A stretch of 64,000 nucleotides of DNA from an uncultured Oxalobacter sp. (GTDB lineage Bacteria > Pseudomonadota > Gammaproteobacteria > Burkholderiales > Burkholderiaceae_D): the NCBI GenBank assembly GCA_934401755.1, contig CAKRSU010000005.1:1-64000 (forward strand). The letters are read 5' to 3'. The translations under genes were made by a program, and so were the position numbers. The notes beneath the pieces were generated by a model. That model ran no database searches. It had not been told where the DNA came from and worked only from the letters and a program-made list of their open reading frames with translations. Of this stretch, positions 1 through 10,090 are shown one piece after another. Each line of letters begins with the position of its first letter. Position 1 is the first letter of the stretch.

Positions 1-1325
1 AGAAGGAAAACGTTGTATTCATAGGGCATACGCAAAGATATGGACTGAATCCTAGATATAAAAAACGGGACTTCAGGCAACAAAGAAACTGGGAACGAGA
101 AAGAGAAAACCACGAATGAGTGAATAGGCCGTTGCCTTACCTACACATTCGATGCTCTGATAGTACCCAACGAAAGTCAAGTTGATAATAAAGAATACAA
201 ATGCTAAGGAAAAATAAGGGAAGCCTTCTATCGCTAACCGCCCTGCTGCACATGTTGGATCAACAAAAAGTCCAACAAGCCAATGAGGAAAGGCATTAAA
301 CGCAAAAGTGGACAACAAGCCACAAACGACAGAAGTACCCAATGCGACCCGTAAAGTTTTGCCAACTCGCGACCAGTTCCCCAATCCAAAATTGTAACTA
401 ATGATCGGTTGCGCCGACTGAGCAATGGCATTGCCTACCATGAAACAAAACGGCGTATAATAACAAGCAATCCCAAATGCACCAACGCCATCGTCACCCA
501 GATAGTGCATGAATACTTGATTACCGGCAAAAGCAAGCACAGCCATCGTAATCTCCCCGATAAAAGCAGATGAGCCTATCTTGCATTGATAGCCGATATT
601 TCTTAAAGAATATTGCCAACTGCGAAAACTCCATTTCAATCGAACCATCCATAAAGTTTTAGCAAAAAAAGCAGATAACCAAGTGCCATCACTCCGCCCA
701 TTGCCATAGCAATGAATGATGCAAAAGCTGCTCCCATCAAGCCCCATCCCATAGGAAAAATAAAAAGCCAGTCCAGGAAAGCATTAGCAATTGCAGCGAC
801 CAAATTGCACAACATAGCAAATTGCGGAGAACCATCAAGGCGTATAACAAACAGGCCAACAGATGCCCACATCTGACAAATCATCCCGGGTATGAACCAT
901 ACCATGTATTCTTTTACCATTGGCAAAAGTTCATCGCTAGATCCCAAAATCTGAGCAGTCTCAACGTGAAATAACCACATACCTCCAATAGGGAGTGCCA
1001 TGCAAATTGTGGCAAAAAGCATTGCCTGAGTTACATTAAGTCGTGCCGCTTTTAACTTGCCAACAGACAAATGGATAGAGGCAACAACCGAACATCCTGC
1101 TCCGAGCATGAGCCCGATACCGGCTCCTAACATAAATATCGGCACGCAAATATTGACTGCTGCAATACCATCGGCTCCGACACCATGCCCGATAAAAATA
1201 CCATCAATAGCTGTCACCGCTGACATGCAAAGCATACCCAGTAAGGTTGGAAAAAAATATTGACTGAATAGTTTAAAAATATCGACATTTCCCAAGTTGA
1301 TCGCATCTTTTGTCAATTTTTCCAT
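1..1325 (-). pseudogene. MATE-family efflux transporter, frameshifted and cut by the window edge
   Basis: The gene starts at 1325 (MEKLTKDAIN...) and encodes many hydrophobic helices with MATE-like segments, such as the first-helix region FPTLLGMLCMSAVTAIDGIFIG in split form and GDDGVGAFGIACYYTPFCFMVGNAIAQ-type repeats of the second half. The first frame closes near 636 and the second half continues in another frame down to 73, so there is at least one frameshift around 640-690. A further frame change near 73-110 is likely, because the typical last helices are absent. MATE proteins export cationic drugs using Na+ or H+ gradients. The family assignment is confident; loss of function is inferred from the broken frame. 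A sequencing error is the alternative. Confidence 0.8.
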
Positions 1326-1500
1326 TGTCTTTTTCTTTTTATATCTGATTATTTAATGCCATCGTTATCCTCATTTTTATGGCCATAAAATACAAAAAAG
1401 GCTAGACAAGAGATTGGTTTTACCCAGTCATCTTATCTAGCCTTTCTTTATGATAAAGGCCCTCCGATGAGGATTACAAAACTTTCAATCAGCTAACTGG
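1326..1500 (-). promoter_or_regulatory. Attenuator-like leader upstream of the MATE gene
   Basis: On the minus strand a strong hairpin of about 20 base pairs (1398-1447) has arms AAAGGCTAGA and TCTAGCCTTT and is followed by a T run, as in an intrinsic terminator. The segment GCCTTT just upstream can pair with the 5' arm of that terminator (AAAGGC), giving a mutually exclusive antiterminator. A second possible pairing joins TCCTCAT (near 1482) to ATGAGGA (near 1372), which precedes a short ORF, MALNNQI. This is the architecture of a conditional terminator. I do not recognise the ligand or class. Confidence 0.5.
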
Positions 1501-2003
1501 AAACAAAAGTACAACTTTTACTTTTGTCAAAATTGATTTAATTTTCTTTAATGATTTAAATCTTTTACTAACGTTATTACCTTTTATTCTTAGTTCACTC
1601 TTTGTTACGTATATTCTATGAGTGATGCCTTAGTATTATCCTATATTAAAGCATATAATAAAACAATAATTATTATATTATATCCTTCCTTATGAAAATC
1701 TTCTCTTTGAAAAAGAAATGACTATGATTGCATTGATTGAATCACAGCCTATTAAAAACTTCTGTCTTTGTCATTCCCTCAAACCGCCAATAAAGAACAC
1801 TATATGCAATCTAAAAGATATTTTAGAACCTGTTTTGGGAAATAAAACTCATTATTTCTACAAAATAAAATGAGTTAGGCTATTTAAAACCCCTTGAAAT
1901 GTTATCTTTCAAGGGGGAATAGTGCACTCCTTTATTGGAATGCACTTATTATTTAAGAGGTAAATTGTAATATTAAGTACAACAGCAGAAAAAATAATAA
2001 ACA
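1501..2003. other. Intergenic region with two hairpins
   Basis: This is AT-rich sequence without a credible gene. Two hairpins lie at 1889-1917 (CCCCTTGAAA with TTTCAAGGGG) and 1920-1947 (AGTGCA with TGCACT). They look like terminators or remnants beside the insertion sequence. Nothing else was recognised. Confidence 0.4.
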
Positions 2004-3010
2004 GTCAAAATAAAAAAACTCATAACGCTCTTCGATAAAATGTCAGTTACCAGGCAAACATTCGAGAAAGAATCATTATGAGCTATAGCCATCTTATTCA
2101 ATAGAACGGACAAAAATAGAAACCTACGTGAGCTTAGGTTGTACCCTTAGGAAAATTGCGCTTCATCTCAACCGAAGTCCATCCACCATTTCAAGAGAAC
2201 TTCGTCGTCATGCGAATTACTCAGCACAAGAAGCGCATATCCGTTATCAGACCAAACAATCGAATTGTGGCGCAAAAACGAAATTAACACCCGAAATCAA
2301 ACAAGTGATTCAAAAAAAGTTAAAGGATACTTGGTCGCCCGAACAAATTATCGGTCGTTTATATCAAGGGAAACTCAGTTATAAAAGCATCTATCGTTGG
2401 ATTGATAAGGGCTTATTAGAAGTTCCTTTAAGCGTACTTCGTCAAAAAGGAAAACGCAAAAAGCCTCAAGAAACAAGAGGACGATTCAATATTGGCACAC
2501 CGATTTCAAAACGTCCTAAAGCCATCCATCAAAGAAAAACGTTTGGGCATTGGGAACTGGATACCGTTGTTTTAGGTCGTGGAAAAGCGAAAGGATGTGT
2601 GGCGACATTCGTTGAACGAAAAACACGTTGGTATATGGGGTTATTAATTCTGGATCGTTCGGCAAAATCGATGGAGAGTGCCATCAAACAATGGTATCAA
2701 CGATTACCCAAAGGTGCTATTCAAACGGCAAACGGACCGCGGAAAAGAATTGAGTTGCTACAAAGTGCTTGAAAAGGAATTGGACCTTCAAGTCTATTTT
2801 GCGGATCCCTATTCTTCTTGGCAACGAGGAAGTAACGAAAATAGTCATGGACTACTTAGGGAATTCTTTCCCAAACAAACCAATTTCGTCAAGTAACACC
2901 TGAGCAAATGCAGCAAGCTATTTTACTTATCAATAATAGGCCTCGAAAATGTTTGGGTTGGAAAACGGCATCCGAAGCGTTTGAACATGAGCTGTTGCTC
3001 TTAATTTGAC
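2004..3010 (+). mobile_element. Decayed IS30-family insertion sequence
   Basis: The transposase reads on the plus strand in at least four pieces. These are MSYSHLI from 2077, IERTKIETYVSLG... from about 2102, the main open frame to 2772 (helix-turn-helix RKIALHLNRSPSTISRELRR, then the DDE core with HWELDTVV), and TDRGKELS...ADPYSSWQRGSNENSHGLLREFFPK in another frame to 2896. A last fragment follows to about 3000. The order matches IS30 transposase, in which DxxxxG, the second Asp and the final Glu form the catalytic triad. Several frameshifts and stops make it inactive. Possible terminal inverted repeats start GTCAAA at 2004 and end TTTGAC at 3010, but they are short and imperfect. Confidence 0.8.
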
Positions 3011-3116
3011 AAACCGCCTTTAAAAAACTTTAAAGCCCACTATCATAAACCATTCATTTTTATCTAAATAGCCGGATATGTTAATATTTTAGTATTTTAA
3101 ATTTATCCATTCTGCC

Positions 3117-3989
3117 ATGTCCGATTTGTCCGATCATCATAAAAAAACTAAAAATATCAAATCTCTGTTCGAAAAATTAACAACAATCCTTGCTCCTGAG
3201 CCAGATTCTCAATCAGATTTACTAGATGTTATCCATATCGCACATGATAGAAAACTCATTGACGCTGATTGTCTTGCTATGATTGAAGGCATTTTTGATG
3301 TTTATCAATTAGCTGCTCGCGATATTATGATTCCACGATCTCTCATGCTGACTATTGATGCCAATCAGCCAATTGAATTATGGATGAATACAATTATTGA
3401 AAGCGGACATTCTCGTTATCCTGTTATTGACAGTAATCCTGAAAAAATTATCGGTATTCTTTACACAAAAGATCTCGTTAAATACTATGAAAAGGGATGC
3501 ACTATTAGGGAAATTCTGCGCCCTGCTGTTTTTATCCCAGAATCCAAAAAATTGAATGTATTGCTTCGAGACTTCAAAAATACTCGAAATCATCTTGCAA
3601 TTGTTATTGATGAATTTGGAAATATTTCTGGTTTGGTTACTATCGAAGATATCTTAGAAGAAATCGTTGGTGAAATTATTGATGAAAATGAAAACGATCA
3701 CTCGCATGGTATCATTGCCATAAAACAGGAAGACGGTTCCACTCACTGGAAAGTACCCGCTTCAATTGAAATGGAAGATCTTAATGAAGAACTGGGACTC
3801 AACCTTGAAGATAACAGAGTCGACACGATCGGAGGATATGTCATGACACATTTAGGTTATGTTCCTCATATTGGAGAAGTATTCGATTTAGATAATCTAC
3901 ACTTTGAAGTCATTCGTGCTGATGCCAAAAAATTACAAACATTGCTTATTTCACGTCTTCCATCTTCTCAAAATAATGTTTCTCAATAA
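3117..3989 (+). CDS. corC: CorC/HlyC-family protein with CBS pair (magnesium/cobalt efflux accessory)
   Basis: This 290-residue soluble protein begins MSDLSDHHKK. Residues about 70-190 form a CBS-domain pair (AARDIMIPRSLMLTID; HLAIVIDEFGNISGLVTIEDILEEIVGEI), and residues about 205-285 a CorC_HlyC/transporter-associated domain. This is the ordinary length for YbeX/CorC. The family lies next to lnt in many gammaproteobacteria, and here lnt follows in the same direction, separated only by a repeat-protein gene. CorC is linked to Mg2+/Co2+ efflux and ribosome maintenance, with the mechanism not settled. The start is supported by length and by a stop-rich upstream region. Confidence 0.88.
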   Translation: MSDLSDHHKKTKNIKSLFEKLTTILAPEPDSQSDLLDVIHIAHDRKLIDADCLAMIEGIFDVYQLAARDIMIPRSLMLTIDANQPIELWMNTIIESGHSRYPVIDSNPEKIIGILYTKDLVKYYEKGCTIREILRPAVFIPESKKLNVLLRDFKNTRNHLAIVIDEFGNISGLVTIEDILEEIVGEIIDENENDHSHGIIAIKQEDGSTHWKVPASIEMEDLNEELGLNLEDNRVDTIGGYVMTHLGYVPHIGEVFDLDNLHFEVIRADAKKLQTLLISRLPSSQNNVSQ

Positions 3990-4120
3990 ATATCGAAAGT
4001 TATTCATTGTATTTAAACACAGATATATGAAGATTTCTAACATCTTGTCTATAATATTTTATTAGAAATAGTACAAATATCATCTAATATAGTTCTCTTA
4101 TTGAGGGAATTGAGGTTTAT

Positions 4121-4717
4121 ATGAATTCATTAGAAAAAAAGAAGATTTCAACGATTCCTGATGATTTTGAAACGGATGTTGATATGACTGGAAGAAGCAT
4201 CAATGTCTTGGACGATACAGAGCCACTAACAGAAACGAATTGTAGTGGGCGTAGCATCATTAGAATTGAAGATGAAGACGATCCTGAAACGGAAACTAAT
4301 TGCAGTGGTCGCAGTATTTTATTGATTGATAACGATGATGATCCTGAAACGGATGTCGATTTTACCGGTACAAGTATTGCAAATGTTGAAAAAGAGCTAA
4401 CTGATCATTCAATAACTGCCTCAGCACAAACGATGGCAAATCACAAACTTCACAAAGAAGACCCATTAGCTTCATTCGAAACCGAAGCCGCTGATTTTAC
4501 AGGGATTTGTGTACAACATGCCGATTCTTCAATGACTTTAGCTGATCCTGAAACAGAGACTAACTGTAGTGGACGAAGCATCACGATGATCGAAAATGAG
4601 GATGATCCTGAAACCGAAACTAATTGCAGTGGTCGTAGTATCACAATGATCGAAGATGAAGATGATCCTGAAACAGATATTGATGCCACAGGCCGAGGAA
4701 TGGGAAAAATTTCTTAA
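4121..4717 (+). CDS. Acidic 20-residue-repeat protein, function unknown
   Basis: The 198-residue product is built mostly from a 20-residue repeat. Its consensus is ETETNCSGRSI followed by two or three hydrophobic residues and a run of Asp/Glu ending in DDP. Clear copies begin at residues 17, 38, 57, 77, 120, 144, 164 and 184. Some carry the variant ETDxDxTGRS without cysteine, so two repeat types occur: a TNCSG type at 38, 57, 144 and 164, and a DxTG type at 17, 77, 120 and 184. There is no signal peptide or membrane helix, and the protein is strongly acidic. The RBS region (ttgaggtttATG) is adequate. The gene sits alone between corC and lnt. I do not recognise the family. It could be a structural repeat protein, a calcium-binding-like repeat, or a multi-core peptide precursor. 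Confidence 0.75.
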   Translation: MNSLEKKKISTIPDDFETDVDMTGRSINVLDDTEPLTETNCSGRSIIRIEDEDDPETETNCSGRSILLIDNDDDPETDVDFTGTSIANVEKELTDHSITASAQTMANHKLHKEDPLASFETEAADFTGICVQHADSSMTLADPETETNCSGRSITMIENEDDPETETNCSGRSITMIEDEDDPETDIDATGRGMGKIS

Positions 4718-4754
4718 TATTTTTTTATAAGTTAATATGGGGTAGATTGCTTCA

Positions 4755-6332
4755 ATGCAGATTCTGCCCTATTTTATTATGAGACAATTTAAATTTCCTA
4801 TTTTCCTGATTATTACAAGCATTTCAGGTCTATTAACCGTTTTCTCATTCGCTCCATACGGCATCTGGATATTTCAAATATTATCTCTAGCAGTACTCTC
4901 TAGCATTACTTTATTATCAAATAAGCATCGCCATGCTTTTGTATCGGGATGGTGTTATGGTTTTTTCAGTCTTAGCGCCGGATTTTACTGGTTATTTATT
5001 AGTCTTCATGTATATGGTGGTATGAATGCGCTACTCGCTGCTATAGCCGTTTCATTACTTGCAATCTTTTTAGGCATTCTTCCTGCTTTTGCCTGTTTAT
5101 TGACTCATGTTCTCATGAAACGATTTAAGACAGGTCTATATCTTTCGGCGATAATGCTTTTTCCTGCTTTTTGGACAATATTTGAATGGATCCGCGGATG
5201 GATTGTTTCTGGATTACCTTGGCTATCTGTGGGATATGCTTTTACTGATAGTCCATTAGCAGGTTATGCACCGATTATTGGGGTTTTTGGCATAGGGTTT
5301 ATCGTTGCTATTATTGCGGGCATATTGGTCTGTTTTGGCTTTTCTCTAAAAGAAAATCGCTACTATCAAGCATCTATCGCTGCGGTATCTTTATCATCAT
5401 TCATACTGGCAGGATATTTTCTGCAAAAAATTGAATGGACAACCCCTTACGGAAATACCATTCATATCCGCTTACTTCAAGGTAACATTTCCCAAGAAAC
5501 CAAATTTAGTCCTCAACAAATAAAAACAACGTTAACTCAATATGCGGATATGATTATGAATAAACCCGCTGATCTTATCGTCACCCCAGAAACAGCTATT
5601 CCAATCTATCCGCAATATCTTCCAACAGGATACTTAACTCAACTACAGCAGTTTATCAACACTAATGACTCCCATCTCGCTATTGGAATGCCGCTTGCTG
5701 ATAGTAAAACTATTTATACTAACAGCCTTATTGTGCTATTTCCAAATAGCAATCAATTTTATCGCTATAACAAACATCATCTCGTCCCATTTGGAGAATT
5801 TATCCCATTTGGATTTCATTGGTTTGTTAATATGATGCATATTCCTCTTGGCGAATTCACTCGCGGAAATTTAATTCAAGCCCCATTTCGTATAAAAGAT
5901 CAATGGATATTACCTAATATTTGTTATGAAGATATCTTTGGAGAAGAAATTGCCGCTCGTTTACGCGATGAATACACATCAAAACAACCAATGGCTTCTT
6001 TACTGCTCAATATTTCAAATATAGCCTGGTTTGGCAATACTATTGCCCTTCCTCAACATCTACAAATCTCAAGAATGCGCTCTATTGAAACGGGACGCCC
6101 CATGCTTAGAGCAACCAATACAGGAACCACTGCTTTGATCGACAAAAATGGTGCTGTTCTTCAAGAAATTAATCCATATATTAAAGGCGAACTTGAATTG
6201 AATATATCAGGGACACAAGGAATTACTCCATATATTCGATGGGGGAATGCGTTGATTCTGACTATTTCATTAATTTTTATCATCGCAGCCTGCACTTTTC
6301 CAAAATTTTTAAGCAAAAATATTCATGGTTAA
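4755..6332 (+). CDS. lnt: Apolipoprotein N-acyltransferase
   Basis: This integral inner-membrane enzyme adds the third acyl chain to the N-terminal cysteine of lipoproteins. Several membrane helices occupy residues 10-225. A periplasmic nitrilase-like domain (235-490) carries the catalytic triad expected for the family: Glu279 in VTPETAIP, Lys340 in YNKHHLVPFGEFIPF and Cys390 in PNICYEDIFGEE. A final helix lies near 500-518. Length is 525 residues, usual for Lnt. The start could also be the Met at residue 9 (4779), because neither start has a clear Shine-Dalgarno sequence. The 3' end overlaps dgt by 8 bases, so the two are probably cotranslated. Confidence 0.95.
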   Translation: MQILPYFIMRQFKFPIFLIITSISGLLTVFSFAPYGIWIFQILSLAVLSSITLLSNKHRHAFVSGWCYGFFSLSAGFYWLFISLHVYGGMNALLAAIAVSLLAIFLGILPAFACLLTHVLMKRFKTGLYLSAIMLFPAFWTIFEWIRGWIVSGLPWLSVGYAFTDSPLAGYAPIIGVFGIGFIVAIIAGILVCFGFSLKENRYYQASIAAVSLSSFILAGYFLQKIEWTTPYGNTIHIRLLQGNISQETKFSPQQIKTTLTQYADMIMNKPADLIVTPETAIPIYPQYLPTGYLTQLQQFINTNDSHLAIGMPLADSKTIYTNSLIVLFPNSNQFYRYNKHHLVPFGEFIPFGFHWFVNMMHIPLGEFTRGNLIQAPFRIKDQWILPNICYEDIFGEEIAARLRDEYTSKQPMASLLLNISNIAWFGNTIALPQHLQISRMRSIETGRPMLRATNTGTTALIDKNGAVLQEINPYIKGELELNISGTQGITPYIRWGNALILTISLIFIIAACTFPKFLSKNIHG

Positions 6333-7683
6333 ACAAGACAATACTTCTTATTACAAACAATGGGAAAAACTATTGTCCCCCATTAGGCATGCTAATGATG
6401 CTCAAAATACCATAATTAATCCAGCTAGAAGTCCTTTTATCCAGGATTATGACCGCATTCTTTTTTCAAATGCCTTCAGAATGCTAGCAAGAAAAACGCA
6501 AGTTCACCCTTTTGCAAGCAATGATCATGTCCATCACCGCCAAATGCATTCTTTAGAAGTTGCCAGTGTCGGAAGATCTCTTGGGATCATGGTGGGATAT
6601 TTTTTGAAAAATCGCAAGGATCTTCCCAAAAATTACACACCTGAGCATTTAGGACAAATTGTCCAAGCAGCCTGTCTTGCCCATGATATCGGCAATCCTC
6701 CCTTTGGTCATGGGGGTGAATCTGCCTTACAAGACTGGTTTAAAAACCCTATAAATAATACCAATTATTTATCTGATTTGACCGAAGAACAACAATTAGA
6801 TTTCAAAACTTTCGATGGAAATGCGCAAGGATTTCGTGTTTTAACATCATTAGAAAATTATAAAGACAACGGGGGATTACGGCTTACTTTTCCAACCTTA
6901 GCAGCAATGGTTAAGTATCCTCGTTCTTCCGCTAATGCCAAGAAACTCAATTCTTTAAAATTCAATTTTTACCAATCAGAACGACATATTTTTGATACTG
7001 TTTTCTCTTGCTTGGGACTAAAAATAGCTCAAAACTATAATCGTCATCCTTTATCTTATCTCACCGAAGCGGCAGATGATATCTGCTATCGCATTATTGA
7101 CATAGAGGATGCATTAGAACTCAATATTATTTCATTTGATACTCTAATATCCATTACAGCTCCCATCTGGAATAAACTTGGTATTAATCAGAAACGCTTA
7201 GATAATATGCCATCAACTCGAAGAAAAGCTGGATTAATTCGAGCAAGAATTATTAATCATATGATTGATGCTTCATTTAAAGCTTTTCAAACTTCTTACG
7301 AAAACATCATGAATGATCAGAAAATTCATGCTTTACTCGATTTCATTGATATTGATACTGCCAATTACATGAACAATGCTCGCCAATTATTCTTCGGTAT
7401 TATTCTAAAAAATCACTCAAAAATCGCAATAGAAATTGGCTCATATACACTCTACAAACGGATATTAGATACCTTTATTCCAACTTGCCATCAATTTATT
7501 ACCCAAAAATCTCTCTCTTTTCGTGATGAACAAGTTTTAACATTAATGGGAGAAAATGCCCCTACTCACAAAGACGATTTATATACTGCTTACCTTCGAG
7601 TTATTGATTTCATTACAGGGTTAACAGATTCTCATGCGACTTTTTTATCAAGGCAGTTAGCTGGTATTACTCAAAGTCAATAG
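6325..7683 (+). CDS. dgt: Deoxyguanosinetriphosphate triphosphohydrolase (HD domain)
   Basis: The enzyme hydrolyses dGTP, or dNTPs in related members, to the nucleoside and tripolyphosphate. The HD metal-binding signature is clear: HHRQMHSLEV (His75) and CLAHDIGNPPFGHGGE (His120-Asp121). The downstream TEAADDICYRIIDIEDA element, which usually supplies the last metal-binding Asp, is present near residue 250. The 452-residue length matches the Dgt type. The start codon lies inside the end of lnt. Substrate preference cannot be read from sequence. Confidence 0.9.
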   Translation: MVKQDNTSYYKQWEKLLSPIRHANDAQNTIINPARSPFIQDYDRILFSNAFRMLARKTQVHPFASNDHVHHRQMHSLEVASVGRSLGIMVGYFLKNRKDLPKNYTPEHLGQIVQAACLAHDIGNPPFGHGGESALQDWFKNPINNTNYLSDLTEEQQLDFKTFDGNAQGFRVLTSLENYKDNGGLRLTFPTLAAMVKYPRSSANAKKLNSLKFNFYQSERHIFDTVFSCLGLKIAQNYNRHPLSYLTEAADDICYRIIDIEDALELNIISFDTLISITAPIWNKLGINQKRLDNMPSTRRKAGLIRARIINHMIDASFKAFQTSYENIMNDQKIHALLDFIDIDTANYMNNARQLFFGIILKNHSKIAIEIGSYTLYKRILDTFIPTCHQFITQKSLSFRDEQVLTLMGENAPTHKDDLYTAYLRVIDFITGLTDSHATFLSRQLAGITQSQ

Positions 7684-7704
7684 CCTAAAAATAAGTGACG
7701 CTTT

Positions 7705-8631
7705 TTAAACCTCACGATTTTTATCTATTTTCACGCTACTTTGACCAATTGTAACCAAATAGACACCACTGAAAATTAAAATAATAGCGATGATTTTCGT
7801 TATGCTCAGCGAATCCATTCCTAAACAAATAGCAACAACACAAGCAACCAATGGTTGGATATAGTTATACATTCCTGCAATTGTTGGACGTAAATGTTTT
7901 TGTCCAATAACAATCAACATATAACTAATAAATGTCGCACATACTACAATAAAGCTTATTGCTAAGATGATTTGCCAATTTAATGCACTCCATTTCGTTG
8001 CGATCAAATCATTATAAGAAAATGGTAATGCACAAATAAACGCATAGGTAAACATCCATTTCATAATCGTAACAAGAGAATAACGACTAACAAAGTTTTT
8101 AAATAAAACAATATAAAGCGCATAACTCAATTGAGCCATAAGTACTAACAAATCTCCCCATATATAAGTATTACTCGTTGCAGTAGTTACACTCTGATTA
8201 GCACCGAAAATTAATAGCAATGCCCCACCAGCTCCCAATGCAATTCCTGCCACTTTTTTTCCTGTAATTGGCTCTTTAAGAAAAAATGCGGCCAAAAGCA
8301 ATGCCCAAAGTGGCATACTTGTCGTAATAATTGATGCATCAGCAGGAGAAGTTAATCTCACGCCAAAAATAAAACAGCCTTGATTGAAAACAATCGCTAA
8401 TAATGATCCTCCAAAAAGTAAAACCATATCACGCAAAGAAACACGTTCGGTTTTAGTAAAAAATGAAATACCCCAAAATAAAATCATTGCACCACCAATC
8501 CGTAAATCGGTTAAAACAAATGGTGTTACAATGCCTCCTGCCATAATAATCTTAGCAACTGGAGACATTAATCCCCACACTGCATTAGCAAAAAACATGG
8601 AACAATGTCCAATTAAAGCTGATCTATTCAT
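7705..8631 (-). CDS. DMT-superfamily (EamA) permease
   Basis: The 308-residue protein has about ten hydrophobic helices arranged as two EamA repeats, for example SMFFANAVWGLMSPVAKIIM near the start and SFIVVCATFISYMLIVIGQ in the second half. EamA transporters export metabolites such as amino acids or threonine/cysteine-type compounds; the substrate is not predictable. The gene converges on dgt with only about 20 bases between stops, and no strong terminator is seen there. The C-terminus is short and basic (SSVKIDKNREV). Confidence 0.85.
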   Translation of the reverse strand: MNRSALIGHCSMFFANAVWGLMSPVAKIIMAGGIVTPFVLTDLRIGGAMILFWGISFFTKTERVSLRDMVLLFGGSLLAIVFNQGCFIFGVRLTSPADASIITTSMPLWALLLAAFFLKEPITGKKVAGIALGAGGALLLIFGANQSVTTATSNTYIWGDLLVLMAQLSYALYIVLFKNFVSRYSLVTIMKWMFTYAFICALPFSYNDLIATKWSALNWQIILAISFIVVCATFISYMLIVIGQKHLRPTIAGMYNYIQPLVACVVAICLGMDSLSITKIIAIILIFSGVYLVTIGQSSVKIDKNREV

Positions 8632-8699
8632 TTCACCAAAAATTAAATTTAAGTTACTTTATTATTATAGTGCTTCTGTCTAGATATAATTTTTTCGGG

Positions 8700-9430
8700 A
8701 CTTTAGGTTCCTAAGTCTCTGCTTTCATGCAAGTCTTCTGTGGCTACGCCAAAACCTTCAATGGTGCAGCCTTGTGCTAGAACGACCATGGGATTACCCG
8801 TTGCTATAGCCATCATCATGGGAATGCCATTGCGCCGATGGATCGAATGCCTGAAACAATACCGAATTTACTGGTTCTCCTGCTGCATAGTCGGCCGCAT
8901 ATTTTACTTTTTCAGAAAACTCAGCCAGTCTTAATGCATCGGTATTTTTTTGCCGGCTTCTTGAGCAATCCGCAACTGTTTATCAAATTCTTCTGCGATT
9001 AATGCTTGAGGGTTTTCGATCACGATTTGCATAAAGGCATAAGTGGGCATACTTTGTACGGCAACGTTTGCCATATTAGCCAACGTTCCCCCCCCAATTC
9101 CGCCGGCAATTAATGCACGGAGAATCGCTTGCGCCAGATTCCAAATTCCAGGCATTGAGATTTGGTTTAAACTGTCTCGGCTGGGAATTTTGTTATCGGC
9201 GTCGGCCAAATAATTGGATAATGTGGACAATGTTCGTAATGTCTGCGCAGCTTCTTCTTGTCAAAACTTGTCGTAATAATTTCGGGCAATCTCCATGGAA
9301 ACCGCCGTACCGCTTTGAAATATCACGCATACGGCTTTCTTTATTGGGATTACTATAGCCCCCACAGAGAATAGACATAAAACTTCGATGCATTAAGCAT
9401 GGACATATCTTCACGAGAGACAACTAGCTA
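8700..9430 (-). pseudogene. Decayed unidentified gene(s)
   Basis: On the minus strand protein-like segments run in three frames. They include SREDMSMLNASKFYVYSLWG, SGTAVSMEIARNYYDKF, a 99-residue open frame (LADADNKIPSRDSLNQI ... PTYAFMQIVIENPQAL) and IATGNPMVVLAQGCTIEGFG. Their order and spacing suggest one former coding region with at least three frameshifts. A run of eight C on the plus strand (9088-9095) lies inside it, within the Gly-rich stretch GGIGGGTLANM. I do not recognise the family. Confidence 0.4.
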
Positions 9431-9895
9431 AATGACTTTAGCACCAAAAGCATTGGCTATTTATTTTACATCTAGAAGGATATCATACTTGTCAATTTAG
9501 GAACACTTACCGCCTTAATTCGTTCATTTAACACATACTCAGCCCATGGAACCTCAACAAGCTATCACTGACCAAAAAATGCAAAACTCCTTCGACGCAC
9601 GAGCCACAATGCAATACCTTGCTGAAAGCACAAGGATTGCCCTGATGACTTAGACGTGCAGTAAACGCTGCCAAATGGCTTACTCGTTTAAAACTCAATA
9701 ACAGTATTCGATTAAATCGTGCTGCAGCCAACTTGATCCTGTTGGATGACAATGCGGACAGGTGTTATTACCAATATAGATAGCTTCATAGACAAGAGGA
9801 TGGGTTGAAAGAATTTTTTAAACCGAAGATCGGATATTTCCGATATAATCGATACCATAGGAATGCGCCATTCTTGGCCTGGAATGGACTTCCTT
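9431..9895. other. Noncoding or decayed stretch
   Basis: No intact gene is visible. The plus strand gives short protein-like pieces (MEPQQAITDQKMQNSFDARATMQYLAE from 9547 in interrupted frames; AVNAAKWLTRLKLNNSIRLNRAAANLILL), which suggests another pseudogene of unknown identity. The region ends at a strong terminator. Confidence 0.3.
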
Positions 9896-9934
9896 TAGGC
9901 ATAACATGTTTTTAATGTTATGCCTATTTTTTTG
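9896..9934 (+). terminator. Rho-independent terminator
   Basis: A perfect stem GGCATAACAT / ATGTTATGCC with a TTTTTA-type loop is followed on the plus strand by TATTTTTTT. It marks the end of the decayed region and implies that a plus-strand transcription unit once ended here. Confidence 0.85.
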
Positions 9935-10090
9935 CATTTCCCCTCTTTTTGAGGGAGTACCATAATTATAAGTTGGCGAATTGTATCAACTTTGATCATA
10001 TCTCGTTCCAATTTCCAGATAAACCTTTGCAACGACCTTTAGTCAACTAGAACTGTTATACTTTATAGATGTTTTGTACAAGGAACCGCC

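Noticed and set aside
2004..3010. Active IS30 element
   Set aside because: At least three frameshifts break the transposase, and the terminal repeats are poor.
4450..4689. Antisense 79-residue ORF opposite the repeat protein
   Set aside because: Shadow of the repeat coding sequence; no ribosome site.
4240..4690. CRISPR array from the regularly spaced repeats
   Set aside because: The repeats are in-frame coding units of 60 bases without unique spacers; no cas genes.
4121..4717. Graspetide (RiPP) precursor call for the repeat protein
   Set aside because: No ATP-grasp ligase, protease or transporter lies nearby; kept only as a speculative remark.
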